A stretch of 64,000 nucleotides of DNA from Pelagibacteraceae bacterium AG-464-P07. Its GTDB lineage: Bacteria > Pseudomonadota > Alphaproteobacteria > Pelagibacterales > Pelagibacteraceae. Of the stretch, positions 10,362 to 20,018 are shown in pieces (the first letter of the stretch is position 1; the number at the start of each line of letters is the position of its first letter). The DNA is taken from contig QCSA01000001.1 of assembly GCA_003211695.1 (NCBI GenBank), positions 99,116 to 163,115 of the forward strand. The letters are read 5' to 3'. The notes beneath the pieces are model-generated. The model was not told the DNA's origin. It worked only from the letters and a program-made list of their open reading frames with translations, and did not search any database. Both the position numbers and the translations under genes were made by a program.

Positions 10362-11887
10362 TAGTTAAATCATTAAAGACGGTAAAGGATTACATTAAAT
10401 TTAATGAGTCACAAAAACCCAAAGATCATTTTGTCATTTGTCCTTATACCAACATAAATATTTCAAATGAAAATTTTAGGAAAAATTTAGACAAAATTAA
10501 TTACTACTTAACTGTCAAAAAAAAACAAAAAAAAAGTTCTATTCTTTGTACTTTAATTGAAAATTCCTTAAGCAGTGTACAACTCATGTTAGGAATCATG
10601 TATTCCGGTATGATTCAAGTTCCATTAAACATTGTTGCAGGGGAAGAGCAGCTTTCTTATGTAGTTAATCACTCTGCTGCTAAAATTATTTTTGTGTCAT
10701 CGAAATATCTAAATTTAGCTCAGAAAATTACAGCAAATATTCCACATGATATTGAAATTATTGAAATCAATAAAGATTCTTTTGTAGATCAACTTGAAAT
10801 ATCTTATGAGGAAATTAAAATTGATATTGATCAACACGATCCAGCTTTTCTTATTTATACATCAGGTACTACAGGTAAACCTAAAGGGGTAATGCTCTCT
10901 CATAGCAATATACTTGCAGGCGGCAAGAATGTGATGCTTTCTCATAAGATCAACACCAATGATAGAGCTTTATGTGTATTGCCTCTTTTTCATATAAATG
11001 GGGCGATAGTTACAATTATGGGACCTTTGGTTAGTCAGAGTTCATTGGTTTTGTGCGAACGTTTTTCGGTAACGAACTTTTGGAAATTTATTAGTAAATT
11101 TAAATGTACCTGGTTTAGTGTAGTACCTACTATTATTAGCGCTTTATTGAACAAATTTTCAGAGGATGAAATAAATAGTTTAGATTTATCTAGTCTAAGA
11201 TTTGGAAGGACTGCATCTGCAGCTCTAGCACCTGAAACTCATAAAAAATTTGAAGAAAAATTTAAAACAACAATGATTGAAACCATGGGTTTAACCGAAA
11301 CTTGCGCACCTATACTATCAAATCCCTTACCACCAGATAAAATAAAATATGGTTCACCCGGAATTCCATATGGAAATGAAGTTAAAATCGTTGATGAAAA
11401 ATTAAGAGATGTACCTAGAAACACTATTGGTCAAATTTGCGTAAAAGGACCAAATGTTATGAAGGAATATTATAAAAATTCAGAAGAAACCAAAAAAAGT
11501 TTTATTGATGATTGGTTTTTAACCGGTGATCTAGGTTTTATGGATGAAGAAAATTATGTTTTTGTTCGAGGAAGAATAAAAGAATTAATTATTAAAGGAG
11601 GTGAAAATATTTCACCTCGCGAAATTGACGATGTTTTGTATCAACATCCAAACGTAGTTGAGGCAGCAGCATTTGCTATGCCGTGCAATCATTATGGTGA
11701 AAGAGTAGAAGCTGGAGTAGTTTTAAATAAAGAAAAATCATTAAAAGAGAATGAACTTATTTCACATTGTAAAAAATTTTTAGGCGATTTTAAATCGCCA
11801 AGCAAAATACATTTTTTTAATAAATTGCCCAAAGGTTCTTCAGGAAAAATACAAAGGCTTAAAATTAAAGACCTGATACACAAATAA
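10358..11887 (+). CDS. AMP-forming acyl-CoA synthetase/ligase (SauT-like candidate)
   Basis: AMP-binding motif IYTSGTTGKPKGVMLSH, WFLTGDLGFMDEENYVFVRGRIKELIIKGGENISP, C-terminal KLPKGSSGKIQR; 4-bp overlap with upstream gene. Confidence 0.88.
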   Translation: MIVKSLKTVKDYIKFNESQKPKDHFVICPYTNINISNENFRKNLDKINYYLTVKKKQKKSSILCTLIENSLSSVQLMLGIMYSGMIQVPLNIVAGEEQLSYVVNHSAAKIIFVSSKYLNLAQKITANIPHDIEIIEINKDSFVDQLEISYEEIKIDIDQHDPAFLIYTSGTTGKPKGVMLSHSNILAGGKNVMLSHKINTNDRALCVLPLFHINGAIVTIMGPLVSQSSLVLCERFSVTNFWKFISKFKCTWFSVVPTIISALLNKFSEDEINSLDLSSLRFGRTASAALAPETHKKFEEKFKTTMIETMGLTETCAPILSNPLPPDKIKYGSPGIPYGNEVKIVDEKLRDVPRNTIGQICVKGPNVMKEYYKNSEETKKSFIDDWFLTGDLGFMDEENYVFVRGRIKELIIKGGENISPREIDDVLYQHPNVVEAAAFAMPCNHYGERVEAGVVLNKEKSLKENELISHCKKFLGDFKSPSKIHFFNKLPKGSSGKIQRLKIKDLIHK

Positions 11888-11930
11888 AAATTATATGCAT
11901 AATGTTCTTCTATTTTTTGATAGCTAAATT

Positions 11931-13217
11931 TTAGAACTGTTCGGTTTCGGTTGAATCTTTCATTGCTGTTGTGGAACTTTCACCGGAGCTAATTGTATTT
12001 GATACAGCGTCAAAGTATGTGGTGCCGACTTCTTTTTGATGTTTAGTAGCGGTATAACCATCACTTTCACTTGCAAACTCTTGTTGCTGTAAAGCTGAGT
12101 AAGCAGTCATTCCACTTTTCTTATATTTTCTTGCTAAATCAAAAACCGCATAATTTTGAGCATGAAATCCCGCCAAGGTTATAAATTGAAACTTATAACC
12201 CATCTTACCCATTTCTACTTGGAAGTTTTTTATTTCATTGTCTGATAAATTTTTTTTCCAATTAAATGATGGCGAACAGTTATAAGCTAGTAGTTTACCT
12301 GGAAACTTACCATGAATTGCTTCCGCAAAAGTAAAAGCTTCTTTCAAGTCAGGTTTAGCTGTTTCGCACCAAATCAAATCACTGTAAGGAGCATAAGCTA
12401 GACCTCTAGAAATAGCTTGGTCTAAACCTTCCTTCACATAATGAAATCCTTCAGGTGATCGTTTTCCAGTTAAAAAAGGTTTATCATTCTTATCAAAATC
12501 ATTGGTAATTAATTTTGCAGCATTCGCATCAGTTCTGGCTAAAATTATTAGAGGAACACCCATCACATCTGCTGCAAGTCTTGCAGATTTTAAATTTCTG
12601 ATCATTGTTTGTGTTGGCACTAAAACTTTTCCACCCATATGACCACATTTTTTTTCCGAAGCAAGTTGATCTTCGAAGTGAACCCCAGCAGTTCCGGCTT
12701 TTATAAATTTTTTTGTTAATTCAAATACATTTAGTGGTCCACCAAATCCGGCCTCTCCATCAGCGATAATTGGCATATGAAAATCCATTTTATCTTTATT
12801 ATCAATTTTTCCTTCGACAATTTCCATATGTTGAATTTGATCCGCTCTTATCAAAGCATTGTTCATTGCTTCAACTAATTTAGGAGCACTATCATAAGGA
12901 TATAAACTTTGATCAGGATACATTTCACCTGCGCTATTTGCATCTGCGGCAACCTGCCATCCACTTAAATAAATTGCTTTCAATCCTGCTTTAGCATGTT
13001 GAACAGCTTGATTTCCCGACAGTGATCCTAGCGTATTTACGTAAGGTTCGGTATTTAATAACTTCCAGAGTTTTTGCGATTGATTCTTACAAAGAGTATA
13101 TTCAATATTAAAAGTACCTCTTAACTTTTCTACCTCTTGTTCTGTATAATCTCTTTTAATTCCAGCAAATCTTTTTAGGTCATACGAAACATTACCAGTG
13201 CTAGTTTTGGTTCCCAT
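11931..13217 (-). CDS. aceA: Isocitrate lyase
   Basis: [21 protein letters not shown] (catalytic KKCGH), [35 protein letters not shown]. Confidence 0.95.
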   Translation of the reverse strand: MGTKTSTGNVSYDLKRFAGIKRDYTEQEVEKLRGTFNIEYTLCKNQSQKLWKLLNTEPYVNTLGSLSGNQAVQHAKAGLKAIYLSGWQVAADANSAGEMYPDQSLYPYDSAPKLVEAMNNALIRADQIQHMEIVEGKIDNKDKMDFHMPIIADGEAGFGGPLNVFELTKKFIKAGTAGVHFEDQLASEKKCGHMGGKVLVPTQTMIRNLKSARLAADVMGVPLIILARTDANAAKLITNDFDKNDKPFLTGKRSPEGFHYVKEGLDQAISRGLAYAPYSDLIWCETAKPDLKEAFTFAEAIHGKFPGKLLAYNCSPSFNWKKNLSDNEIKNFQVEMGKMGYKFQFITLAGFHAQNYAVFDLARKYKKSGMTAYSALQQQEFASESDGYTATKHQKEVGTTYFDAVSNTISSGESSTTAMKDSTETEQF

Positions 13218-13271
13218 AATTATGAAACTATATTATATTATGAAACTCGTAAAATATTATCGATTAACTTA

Positions 13272-13421
13272 TTAGCTTTGATTTGACTCTTCTTCGATGT
13301 TATTCATGCCTGCGCTTCCCCAATCCTGGTCATCTTCGCGGACATATACGCCATGTTCTGAAAACTGACTATTTTGCTGCGTTTTTTCCTTACTGTTGTA
13401 TGGACTTGATTTATTGCTCAT
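13272..13421 (-). CDS. Small acidic/polar ORF (49 aa), not in the supplied ORF track
   Basis: Translates MSNKSSPYNSKEKTQQNSQFSEHGVYVREDDQDWGSAGMNNIEEESNQS*; upstream of aceA on the same strand. Confidence 0.5.
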   Translation of the reverse strand: MSNKSSPYNSKEKTQQNSQFSEHGVYVREDDQDWGSAGMNNIEEESNQS

Positions 13422-13531
13422 AAATTTACTATATTTACAAAAAAATATGTATTCAATATTTTTCTTGATTTTGGCAATAAATTAGTAAATATTTGTAAAT
13501 AAATTATTTACTATTTGTAAATACTGTAAAT
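13422..13531. promoter_or_regulatory. Repeated TTTAC/GTAAA operator-like motifs in intergenic region
   Basis: aaatttactatatttacaa, attagtaaatatttgtaaat and atttactatttgtaaatactgtaaat: several half-site repeats between the small ORF/aceA and the XRE regulator. Confidence 0.6.
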
Positions 13532-14956
13532 ATGTCTCAAATAGACTTACAAATTGGCTACAAAATTAAGACCAGGAGAAGAAAACTTGGTGTGTCACAA
13601 GCCGATTTAGCAAAAAAATTATCTATTTCTCCAAGTTATCTGAATTTAATTGAAAGTGGAAAGCGTAAAATTAACGTAGATCTCCTATTAAAACTAGCCA
13701 ACGAATTGAATATTGAAATATCAGATATTTCAAAAAAAACAGATACCAATCTTTATCAAAATTTAATGGACTTATTAGGAGATAATTTGTTTGAAGATTT
13801 AGACATTACAAATTTTGATATTAAGGAAATTGTTAATACGAGCCCTTTAATTGCTAAGGCGTTAGTAAAACTTGGCGATAATTATAAGAAAAAAAATCAA
13901 GACATAGTTAGTAAAGTAGAAAACATATCAGGCAAATTCATCGACAATCAAAAAAATTCATTTCCTGGAGAAGTTGTTTCAGATTTTATACAGGAAAATG
14001 AAAATTACTTTCCAAAATTAGAAGAATTTGCAAATAAAATATTCTCTGAAATTCAAAACAATAATCGAACTAGTTATTTATCCATATGCGAATACCTATT
14101 AAGAAGGCATAAGATTGAAGTTAAGGATGTAATCCCAGATGAAAAAAAACCTTTTACAAAAAAATTTGATCCAATTAAAAAAACTTTTCTTCTGTCAGAT
14201 TATTTGACATTTGCAACAAAAAAACTTCATGCAGCTGCACAAATTGCTCATTTGGAGGCAGATGATATTCTTGACAAATATTTAGATACTTTCAAATTTC
14301 CTTCTGAAGAATCTAGAAAATTGTCAAAGGTTGCGTTACTCAATTATACTGCGGCTGCAATATTAATGCCTTATAAACTTTTTTACAAAGAATGTAAGGA
14401 ACAACGATATGATTTTGAACTTTTACAAAATACTTTTGCTACTTCTTTTGAGCAAGTGGCTCATCGAGCAACATGTTTACAAGATCCTAACATGAAGGGA
14501 ATTCCTTTTCATATGTTAAGGGCAGATATAGCCGGAAACATATCAAAACGTTTTTCTTTATCAGGAATTGAAATTCCACGTTACGGAGGTGCTTGCCCTA
14601 GATGGAATATTTATTCAGCTTTTACTGCACCAGGAAAGATTCATGCGGCAGTATCAAAAATGCCCGATGGAGAAAAATATGTTTGTATTGCGAGAACGGT
14701 TGAAAAAGGAGTTGCAAAACATGGAATGTTTAAAAGCTTATTATCAATAGGATTAGGTTGTCAGATGAAATACGCAAAAGATTTTGTTTATACTGACTCT
14801 TTAAACTTAAATGACGAAAACACCGTAACTCCTATTGGTGTCAATTGTAGAACCTGCGATCGCATGGATTGCCAGCAAAGGGCATTTCCTCCTCTTCACA
14901 AAAAATTTGATATTGATCTTAATAAGAGAGGCATATCAGTTTATGTTGCGGATTAA
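13532..14956 (+). CDS. XRE-family regulator with short-chain fatty acyl regulator-type C-terminal domain (RamB/ScfR-like)
   Basis: N-terminal HTH IGYKIKTRRRKLGVSQADLAKKLSISPSYLNLIESGKRKINVDLL; C-terminal C-rich NCRTCDRMDCQQRAFPPLHK; divergent to aceA. Confidence 0.85.
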   Translation: MSQIDLQIGYKIKTRRRKLGVSQADLAKKLSISPSYLNLIESGKRKINVDLLLKLANELNIEISDISKKTDTNLYQNLMDLLGDNLFEDLDITNFDIKEIVNTSPLIAKALVKLGDNYKKKNQDIVSKVENISGKFIDNQKNSFPGEVVSDFIQENENYFPKLEEFANKIFSEIQNNNRTSYLSICEYLLRRHKIEVKDVIPDEKKPFTKKFDPIKKTFLLSDYLTFATKKLHAAAQIAHLEADDILDKYLDTFKFPSEESRKLSKVALLNYTAAAILMPYKLFYKECKEQRYDFELLQNTFATSFEQVAHRATCLQDPNMKGIPFHMLRADIAGNISKRFSLSGIEIPRYGGACPRWNIYSAFTAPGKIHAAVSKMPDGEKYVCIARTVEKGVAKHGMFKSLLSIGLGCQMKYAKDFVYTDSLNLNDENTVTPIGVNCRTCDRMDCQQRAFPPLHKKFDIDLNKRGISVYVAD

Positions 14957-14997
14957 TTTTTGTTTGCAAAAGTTAAAAGAAAGGATATTTTCATACT

Positions 14998-16437
14998 GTG
15001 TTAGATAAAAAAAAATTTTATATTAATGGACAATGGGTCGCTCCAAAAAACTCGGGAGAAATCCAAGTAATAGATCCTGCTACTGAGAAAAATTGCGCAG
15101 TTATATCATTAGGAAGTGCTGATGATGTTAATGCAGCAGTTATTGCTGCAAAAAAAGCTTTTGAAAGTTGGGGATTTTCGTCAAAAGAAGAAAGAGTTGA
15201 ATTGTTGGAAAAACTTTATGTGGTTTACAAAAAAAGATGGGCTGAAATAGCGGAAGCCATTACTTTAGAAATGGGAGCTCCAAAAGACTTTTCATCACAA
15301 CTCCAGACAGGAACTGGAGCAAGTCATATAAAATCTTTTACTGGATATTTAAAGGAATTTAAATTTGAGAAAATCCTTGGTGAACATGCAAAAAACCAAA
15401 ATATTTTATATGAACCAAAAGGAGTATGTGCGCTTATTACTCCTTGGAATTGGCCAATGAACCAGGTTTGCCTTAAAGTAATACCAGCGCTTGCAGCAGG
15501 TTGCACAATGGTATTAAAACCATCGGAATTAGCACCTTTGTCATCCATGATACTTGCTGAAATGATTGATGAAGTGAAATTTCCAGCAGGTGTATTTAAT
15601 TTAGTTAATGGAGATGGAGCAACAACAGGTGATGCACTAACTAGTCATCCAGACGTAAATATGATTTCATTTACAGGCTCTACTAGAGCGGGAGCTTTAA
15701 TTTCTCAAAATGCAGCAAAAGACTTTAAAAGAATAAGTCTAGAACTAGGGGGAAAAGGAGCAAATATTATTTTCAAAGATGCAGATCCAGAGGCAATTGA
15801 AAGAGGAGCTTTAAGATGTTTTAGAAATTCTGGGCAATCTTGTAACGCACCAACCCGAATGTTGGTTGAAAAATCAATTTATGATGAAGCGGTAGAAAGA
15901 GCAAAAAATTTTGCTAACAAAACGAAAGTTAATGTTCCTGCAAAAGAAGGTGATCATATTGGTCCAGTAGTATCAGAAACACAATTTAATAAAATTCAAA
16001 CATTAATTAAAAAAGGAATAGACGAAGGTGCAAAATTAGTCGCCGGAGGAGTTGGAAAACCAGATGGGTTAGAAAAAGGTTATTTTGTTAAACCTACAGT
16101 ATTTGCTGATGTAAATAACCAAATGGAAATTGCTAGAACAGAAATATTTGGACCAGTATTATCTATAATGCCTTTTGAAACAGAAGAAGAGGCAATCTCG
16201 ATTGCAAATGATACCCCTTATGGTCTTACAAATTATATTCAAACCCAAGATCAAACAAAAGCAAATAGAGTTGCAAGAAAATTAAGATCGGGCATGGTGG
16301 ATGTTAATGGAGCAGGCATAGCCGTAGATGCTCCATTTGGAGGATACAAACACTCTGGTATTGGTAGAGAAGCTGGAGCCCAAGGTTTGGAAGAATTTTT
16401 AGAAGTCAAAACTGTTGGTGGCTGGAAAGATAATTAA
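14998..16437 (+). CDS. NAD(P)-dependent aldehyde dehydrogenase
   Basis: LELGGKGANIIF, RNSGQSCNAPTRMLV and TPWNWPMNQ motifs; GTG start. Confidence 0.9.
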   Translation: MLDKKKFYINGQWVAPKNSGEIQVIDPATEKNCAVISLGSADDVNAAVIAAKKAFESWGFSSKEERVELLEKLYVVYKKRWAEIAEAITLEMGAPKDFSSQLQTGTGASHIKSFTGYLKEFKFEKILGEHAKNQNILYEPKGVCALITPWNWPMNQVCLKVIPALAAGCTMVLKPSELAPLSSMILAEMIDEVKFPAGVFNLVNGDGATTGDALTSHPDVNMISFTGSTRAGALISQNAAKDFKRISLELGGKGANIIFKDADPEAIERGALRCFRNSGQSCNAPTRMLVEKSIYDEAVERAKNFANKTKVNVPAKEGDHIGPVVSETQFNKIQTLIKKGIDEGAKLVAGGVGKPDGLEKGYFVKPTVFADVNNQMEIARTEIFGPVLSIMPFETEEEAISIANDTPYGLTNYIQTQDQTKANRVARKLRSGMVDVNGAGIAVDAPFGGYKHSGIGREAGAQGLEEFLEVKTVGGWKDN

Positions 16438-17021
16438 TTTTTTTTTATTCTTTTTAATTGTTCTTCTCTACCGCAAGCCTTTTTATACATTAAATAATTA
16501 ATAAAATTTTTCTGATAATAATCTTGGTGATAGTTTTCTGCTGGATAAAACTTTTCAAATTTTCTTACAAATGTCACAACTTTCTTTTCATCAAATTTTT
16601 TTTCAATTTTATTGATAGATTTTTCTATTAATTGTTTCTGTAAATTATTTTGATAGAATATAACTGTCCTATAACTAGGACCTTTATCGCAAAATTGACC
16701 TGCGGCATCAAAGGGATCTATGTTTGACCAATATAAATTTAGCAAGTGTTCAAAATTAATTTCACTTTGGTCATAGATTATTTTCACTGTTTCAAAATGA
16801 CCAGTATTTTTATAAGTAACTTCTTTATAGGTTGGGTTAGGTAGTTTTCCTCCGGAATAGCCTGAAATGACTTCTTGTATACCGCTTGCCTTTTCAAAAG
16901 ATTCTTCCATACACCAAAAACATCCTCCAGCAAAATATGCATGCCTTATATTTTCAGCATTAACAAATTTTATATTGAAAAAAAATAAAACTAAAATCAC
17001 GTATAGGAATAATTTTTTCAT
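16434..17021 (-). CDS. msrA: Peptide-methionine (S)-S-oxide reductase
   Basis: AYFAGGCFWCMEESFEK, GYSGG and YHQDYY motifs; N-terminal signal-like segment. Confidence 0.93.
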   Translation of the reverse strand: MKKLFLYVILVLFFFNIKFVNAENIRHAYFAGGCFWCMEESFEKASGIQEVISGYSGGKLPNPTYKEVTYKNTGHFETVKIIYDQSEINFEHLLNLYWSNIDPFDAAGQFCDKGPSYRTVIFYQNNLQKQLIEKSINKIEKKFDEKKVVTFVRKFEKFYPAENYHQDYYQKNFINYLMYKKACGREEQLKRIKKN

Positions 17022-17215
17022 TACTCATCAGACATAGGACTATTAATCGGTGATGATATAATAGGTTCTAATTCGTCTTGTGATTGTTCCAATACCGTTT
17101 TTCTTTGCTTTTCCAAATGCTTTGGAAATTTCACGTATTTTTTCTTTTTATTTTTCATTTTTCTTCGATGATGAGGATGACTCCCCCTAGTTTTCCCACT
17201 TGATACACTTTTCAT
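17021..17215 (-). CDS. Hypothetical small basic protein
   Basis: 64-aa ORF sandwiched between msrA and the FrhB-like gene with overlaps at both ends. Confidence 0.45.
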   Translation of the reverse strand: MKSVSSGKTRGSHPHHRRKMKNKKKKYVKFPKHLEKQRKTVLEQSQDELEPIISSPINSPMSDE

Positions 17216-18435
17216 TTTATTTTTTTAATTCTGCTTGTAACTCCGCTTTCCTCTTTTTGATTAAATTCATTGCTGTTTAATTTAAACAATTCTTCAATTC
17301 TAAGCCCATTAGTATTAATGGTTGGTGAATTGTTTTTTTTCATACCTTGATGCCTAGCATAAACTGCCTTTTTTTTGTTTACCTGATGGGGTTGAAAATC
17401 ACTTATATCTTCAATTTTTAATTTGTCTCCAATATGAATAAAACCAGCTTTAGCTGCGTTATTCATCAATTCCAATCCTTTTTTTGTTCTAACAATAGCA
17501 GCATTAAAACCTTCATCTTCTCCTTTAGGTGAACCACCTCTCCAAGTATCTAAAGCAGCCACGTCTGAACTTTCGCCAATGGCATCGGGACATATTTTAC
17601 ATCTGAAAGGAACTCTCCAAGTTGATTCTTCTCCCCAAAAAGAATTGTACTCTCTGTCATATTCACGGCCATCTTTTGTTTTAATATACATTCTTCCAGG
17701 ATTTCCATATCCCCTATATCTGAAGATAGATAATTCATCTTCGTTAACCTTAAAACTTTCAATAAAATCTTGCGCTTTTGTAAATTCAGCAAATCCTCCG
17801 CATACTAAAGTTAATAAATATTTGCACTGCTTGTTAACTCTCGAGTCGCTTTTTGATAATTGTCTAATTGCACTGATATCACAGGGTTTACCAACAAAAG
17901 CGAAAGGTTTATTTAAATCAAGAGCTTCATGAAATCTTTCTAATGTTGCTGCTGGACCATATCTCGATCTACTTTCACCACTTAAAAGTTCTTTTTTGTT
18001 ATAACTAAACTTTGGTAAACTCCTCATTGGTCTTTTTGGATCAGCGGCAGTATGCATAATAAAATTTACTTTTTTTGACTCGAGCAAATAAATAGATAGT
18101 CCATTTAACAAACCACCTGTTGAACTTTCAAACCTTATTTTTTTGTCAGTAGACCAGGTATAACAAAGAGATAAATAATAACCCCATATGAGATTATGCT
18201 TAGCATCAGATGTAACTTCTTCTTTAGGAAGCCCTTCTACAATCGTTCCGGGGCAAATATTTAATATTTTATTAAAAACTTCTGGACTAATTTTGCTGAT
18301 TTCTTTTGGTTCAAGCCTTCCTTTTGGAGACATTGAAATTTTAATCTTATCTTTTCCAGCTATACTTTGACAAAGTCCACAACCAATACATAAACCGTTG
18401 TCGACAATATCCGACAGTTTTTCTATGGAGCTCAT
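17212..18435 (-). CDS. FrhB/FdhB-family flavin/Fe-S oxidoreductase (coenzyme F420 hydrogenase beta-subunit-like)
   Basis: CIGCGLCQSI, FESSTGGLLNGLSIYLL, FVGKPCDISAIRQL and CKICPDAIGESSDVAALDTW. Confidence 0.75.
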   Translation of the reverse strand: MSSIEKLSDIVDNGLCIGCGLCQSIAGKDKIKISMSPKGRLEPKEISKISPEVFNKILNICPGTIVEGLPKEEVTSDAKHNLIWGYYLSLCYTWSTDKKIRFESSTGGLLNGLSIYLLESKKVNFIMHTAADPKRPMRSLPKFSYNKKELLSGESRSRYGPAATLERFHEALDLNKPFAFVGKPCDISAIRQLSKSDSRVNKQCKYLLTLVCGGFAEFTKAQDFIESFKVNEDELSIFRYRGYGNPGRMYIKTKDGREYDREYNSFWGEESTWRVPFRCKICPDAIGESSDVAALDTWRGGSPKGEDEGFNAAIVRTKKGLELMNNAAKAGFIHIGDKLKIEDISDFQPHQVNKKKAVYARHQGMKKNNSPTINTNGLRIEELFKLNSNEFNQKEESGVTSRIKKIK

Positions 18436-18439
18436 TTAT

Positions 18440-19171
18440 TTATTCTTTATAGGAAGGGTCTATTGCATCACATCTTCTGAGTAAGGCAGGCCATTCACTT
18501 ACGCCTGGAAAAAAAGCATCATATTGTTTTTGAGATTTTTCCCATAATTCTTTACTAGCAGACTTTAATTCCAAACCAAAACTTTGAGCTTGAACTGCAA
18601 CTTCGCACATTCTTACTGCGTAATACATATTCATAAACGACTCTCCTGCGGTCTCCCCAACAGTTAATAATCCGTGATTTCTCATTATTAAAACTTTATT
18701 TTCTCCAAGATTTTCAGCTATTCTAAATCTCTCATCTTTATCAACAGATAATCCTTCCCATTCATGATAACCAACCTTTCCATAAAGCATTGAGGAGTCT
18801 TGGACTAAATGAGGGATCCCATTTTTTAATGATGTAGCAGCCAAGGCTTTTGGAGGATGAGCATGAAAAACAAATTTATTTTTTGGATGATTTAAATGGA
18901 TTGCACTATGAATTACAAAACCTGCTGTATTAACATCGGGAGGTCCTTCTAGAACTTTACCATTTTCATCTACTTTAATTAAATTAGAGGCTTTTACTTC
19001 TTCGTAAACAAGCCCAAATGGATGCATAAAAAAAGTATGATCTGTTCCAGGTGTTCTTGCGGTTATATGATTCCAAATAGTATCATCCCAACCCATCATA
19101 TGAGTTAGTCTAAACATAGCTGCAAGATCTACTCTTACCTTCCACTCAGCTTCATTAATATTTTTTCTCAT
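18440..19171 (-). CDS. Class II aldolase/adducin family protein
   Basis: NHITARTPGTDHTFFMHPFGL, FHAHPPKALA, MRNHGLLTVG. Confidence 0.85.
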   Translation of the reverse strand: MRKNINEAEWKVRVDLAAMFRLTHMMGWDDTIWNHITARTPGTDHTFFMHPFGLVYEEVKASNLIKVDENGKVLEGPPDVNTAGFVIHSAIHLNHPKNKFVFHAHPPKALAATSLKNGIPHLVQDSSMLYGKVGYHEWEGLSVDKDERFRIAENLGENKVLIMRNHGLLTVGETAGESFMNMYYAVRMCEVAVQAQSFGLELKSASKELWEKSQKQYDAFFPGVSEWPALLRRCDAIDPSYKE

Positions 19172-20016
19172 CAGTCTATTAATCCATCTCCTTGAATATT
19201 CTCTCTTTCAAAATGAATAGGCAAGGCTTTTCCATAAACTTGTTTAGAATGTTCAGGTTTATTAATCTTTAAAGGGTCTTTTACATAACACGGTAATGCA
19301 ATATATCTGGATATTTTCCCTTCAATTTTTGTTACTCGGTGCATTGAAAATCTCCCTTTAAAAATTTGTAGATCACCAGATTTTAAATCTAAAGATTTAA
19401 CTTTTTTTCTGTCACCTTTTAAAACTTTACTAACTTCTTCAAAGCTTTCATTATCTTTACTTCTTATATCTGGAGCGTACTCAAAAAATCCTCCTTTTTC
19501 TGTTTTTTGCACTAAAATACTTAATGTGAATTCATTTCCATCAAAATGCCAAGGAAAATAGTGATTAGTATGCATAACGCTGTATGGATTTTTTCCCAAA
19601 GGATCTGCCCATGTGTAAAGAGGAAATACTTCAAGACTATCTGATACAAATTTTAGCATTTCTTCTAAATCATAAAACTTATTTAGATCTGAATCTTTTT
19701 CTAAGACATCTGAATTTAAGTAACCACTTTGTCTAACAGTAAATATTCTTTTTGGATGATCTTCAGGAAGAGTTTTATCGTCTTTTGTAAAGTAGGGATT
19801 ATGTTTATCACTTGTAAAATAAATTTTATTTAATTTTTTATCCACTTCATCTTTCATTCTTTTAATAGAATCTGGTTTAACAAAATTAGGAAGAACACAA
19901 CAACCATCCTCATTAAGTTGTTTTCTAGTATAATTGGTTAATTCCCTATACTCTAAAGATCCAATATCGTTTATTGGATATTTTTCTAAATTTATTATCT
20001 CGTTTATATTAAGCAT
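19171..20016 (-). CDS. 2-oxoglutarate/Fe(II)-dependent oxygenase-like protein, paralog 1
   Basis: HFDGNEFTLSILVQKTEKGGFFEYAPDIRS (HxD) and FKGRFSMHRVTKIEGKISRYIALP (distal His/Arg); closely similar to next ORF. Confidence 0.75.
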   Translation of the reverse strand: MLNINEIINLEKYPINDIGSLEYRELTNYTRKQLNEDGCCVLPNFVKPDSIKRMKDEVDKKLNKIYFTSDKHNPYFTKDDKTLPEDHPKRIFTVRQSGYLNSDVLEKDSDLNKFYDLEEMLKFVSDSLEVFPLYTWADPLGKNPYSVMHTNHYFPWHFDGNEFTLSILVQKTEKGGFFEYAPDIRSKDNESFEEVSKVLKGDRKKVKSLDLKSGDLQIFKGRFSMHRVTKIEGKISRYIALPCYVKDPLKINKPEHSKQVYGKALPIHFERENIQGDGLID

Positions 20017-20018
20017 AA

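Noticed and set aside
17212-18435. Evidence for coenzyme F420 metabolism
   Set aside because: Only the FrhB-like fold is present; no F420 biosynthesis genes seen, and FrhB homologs occur without F420.
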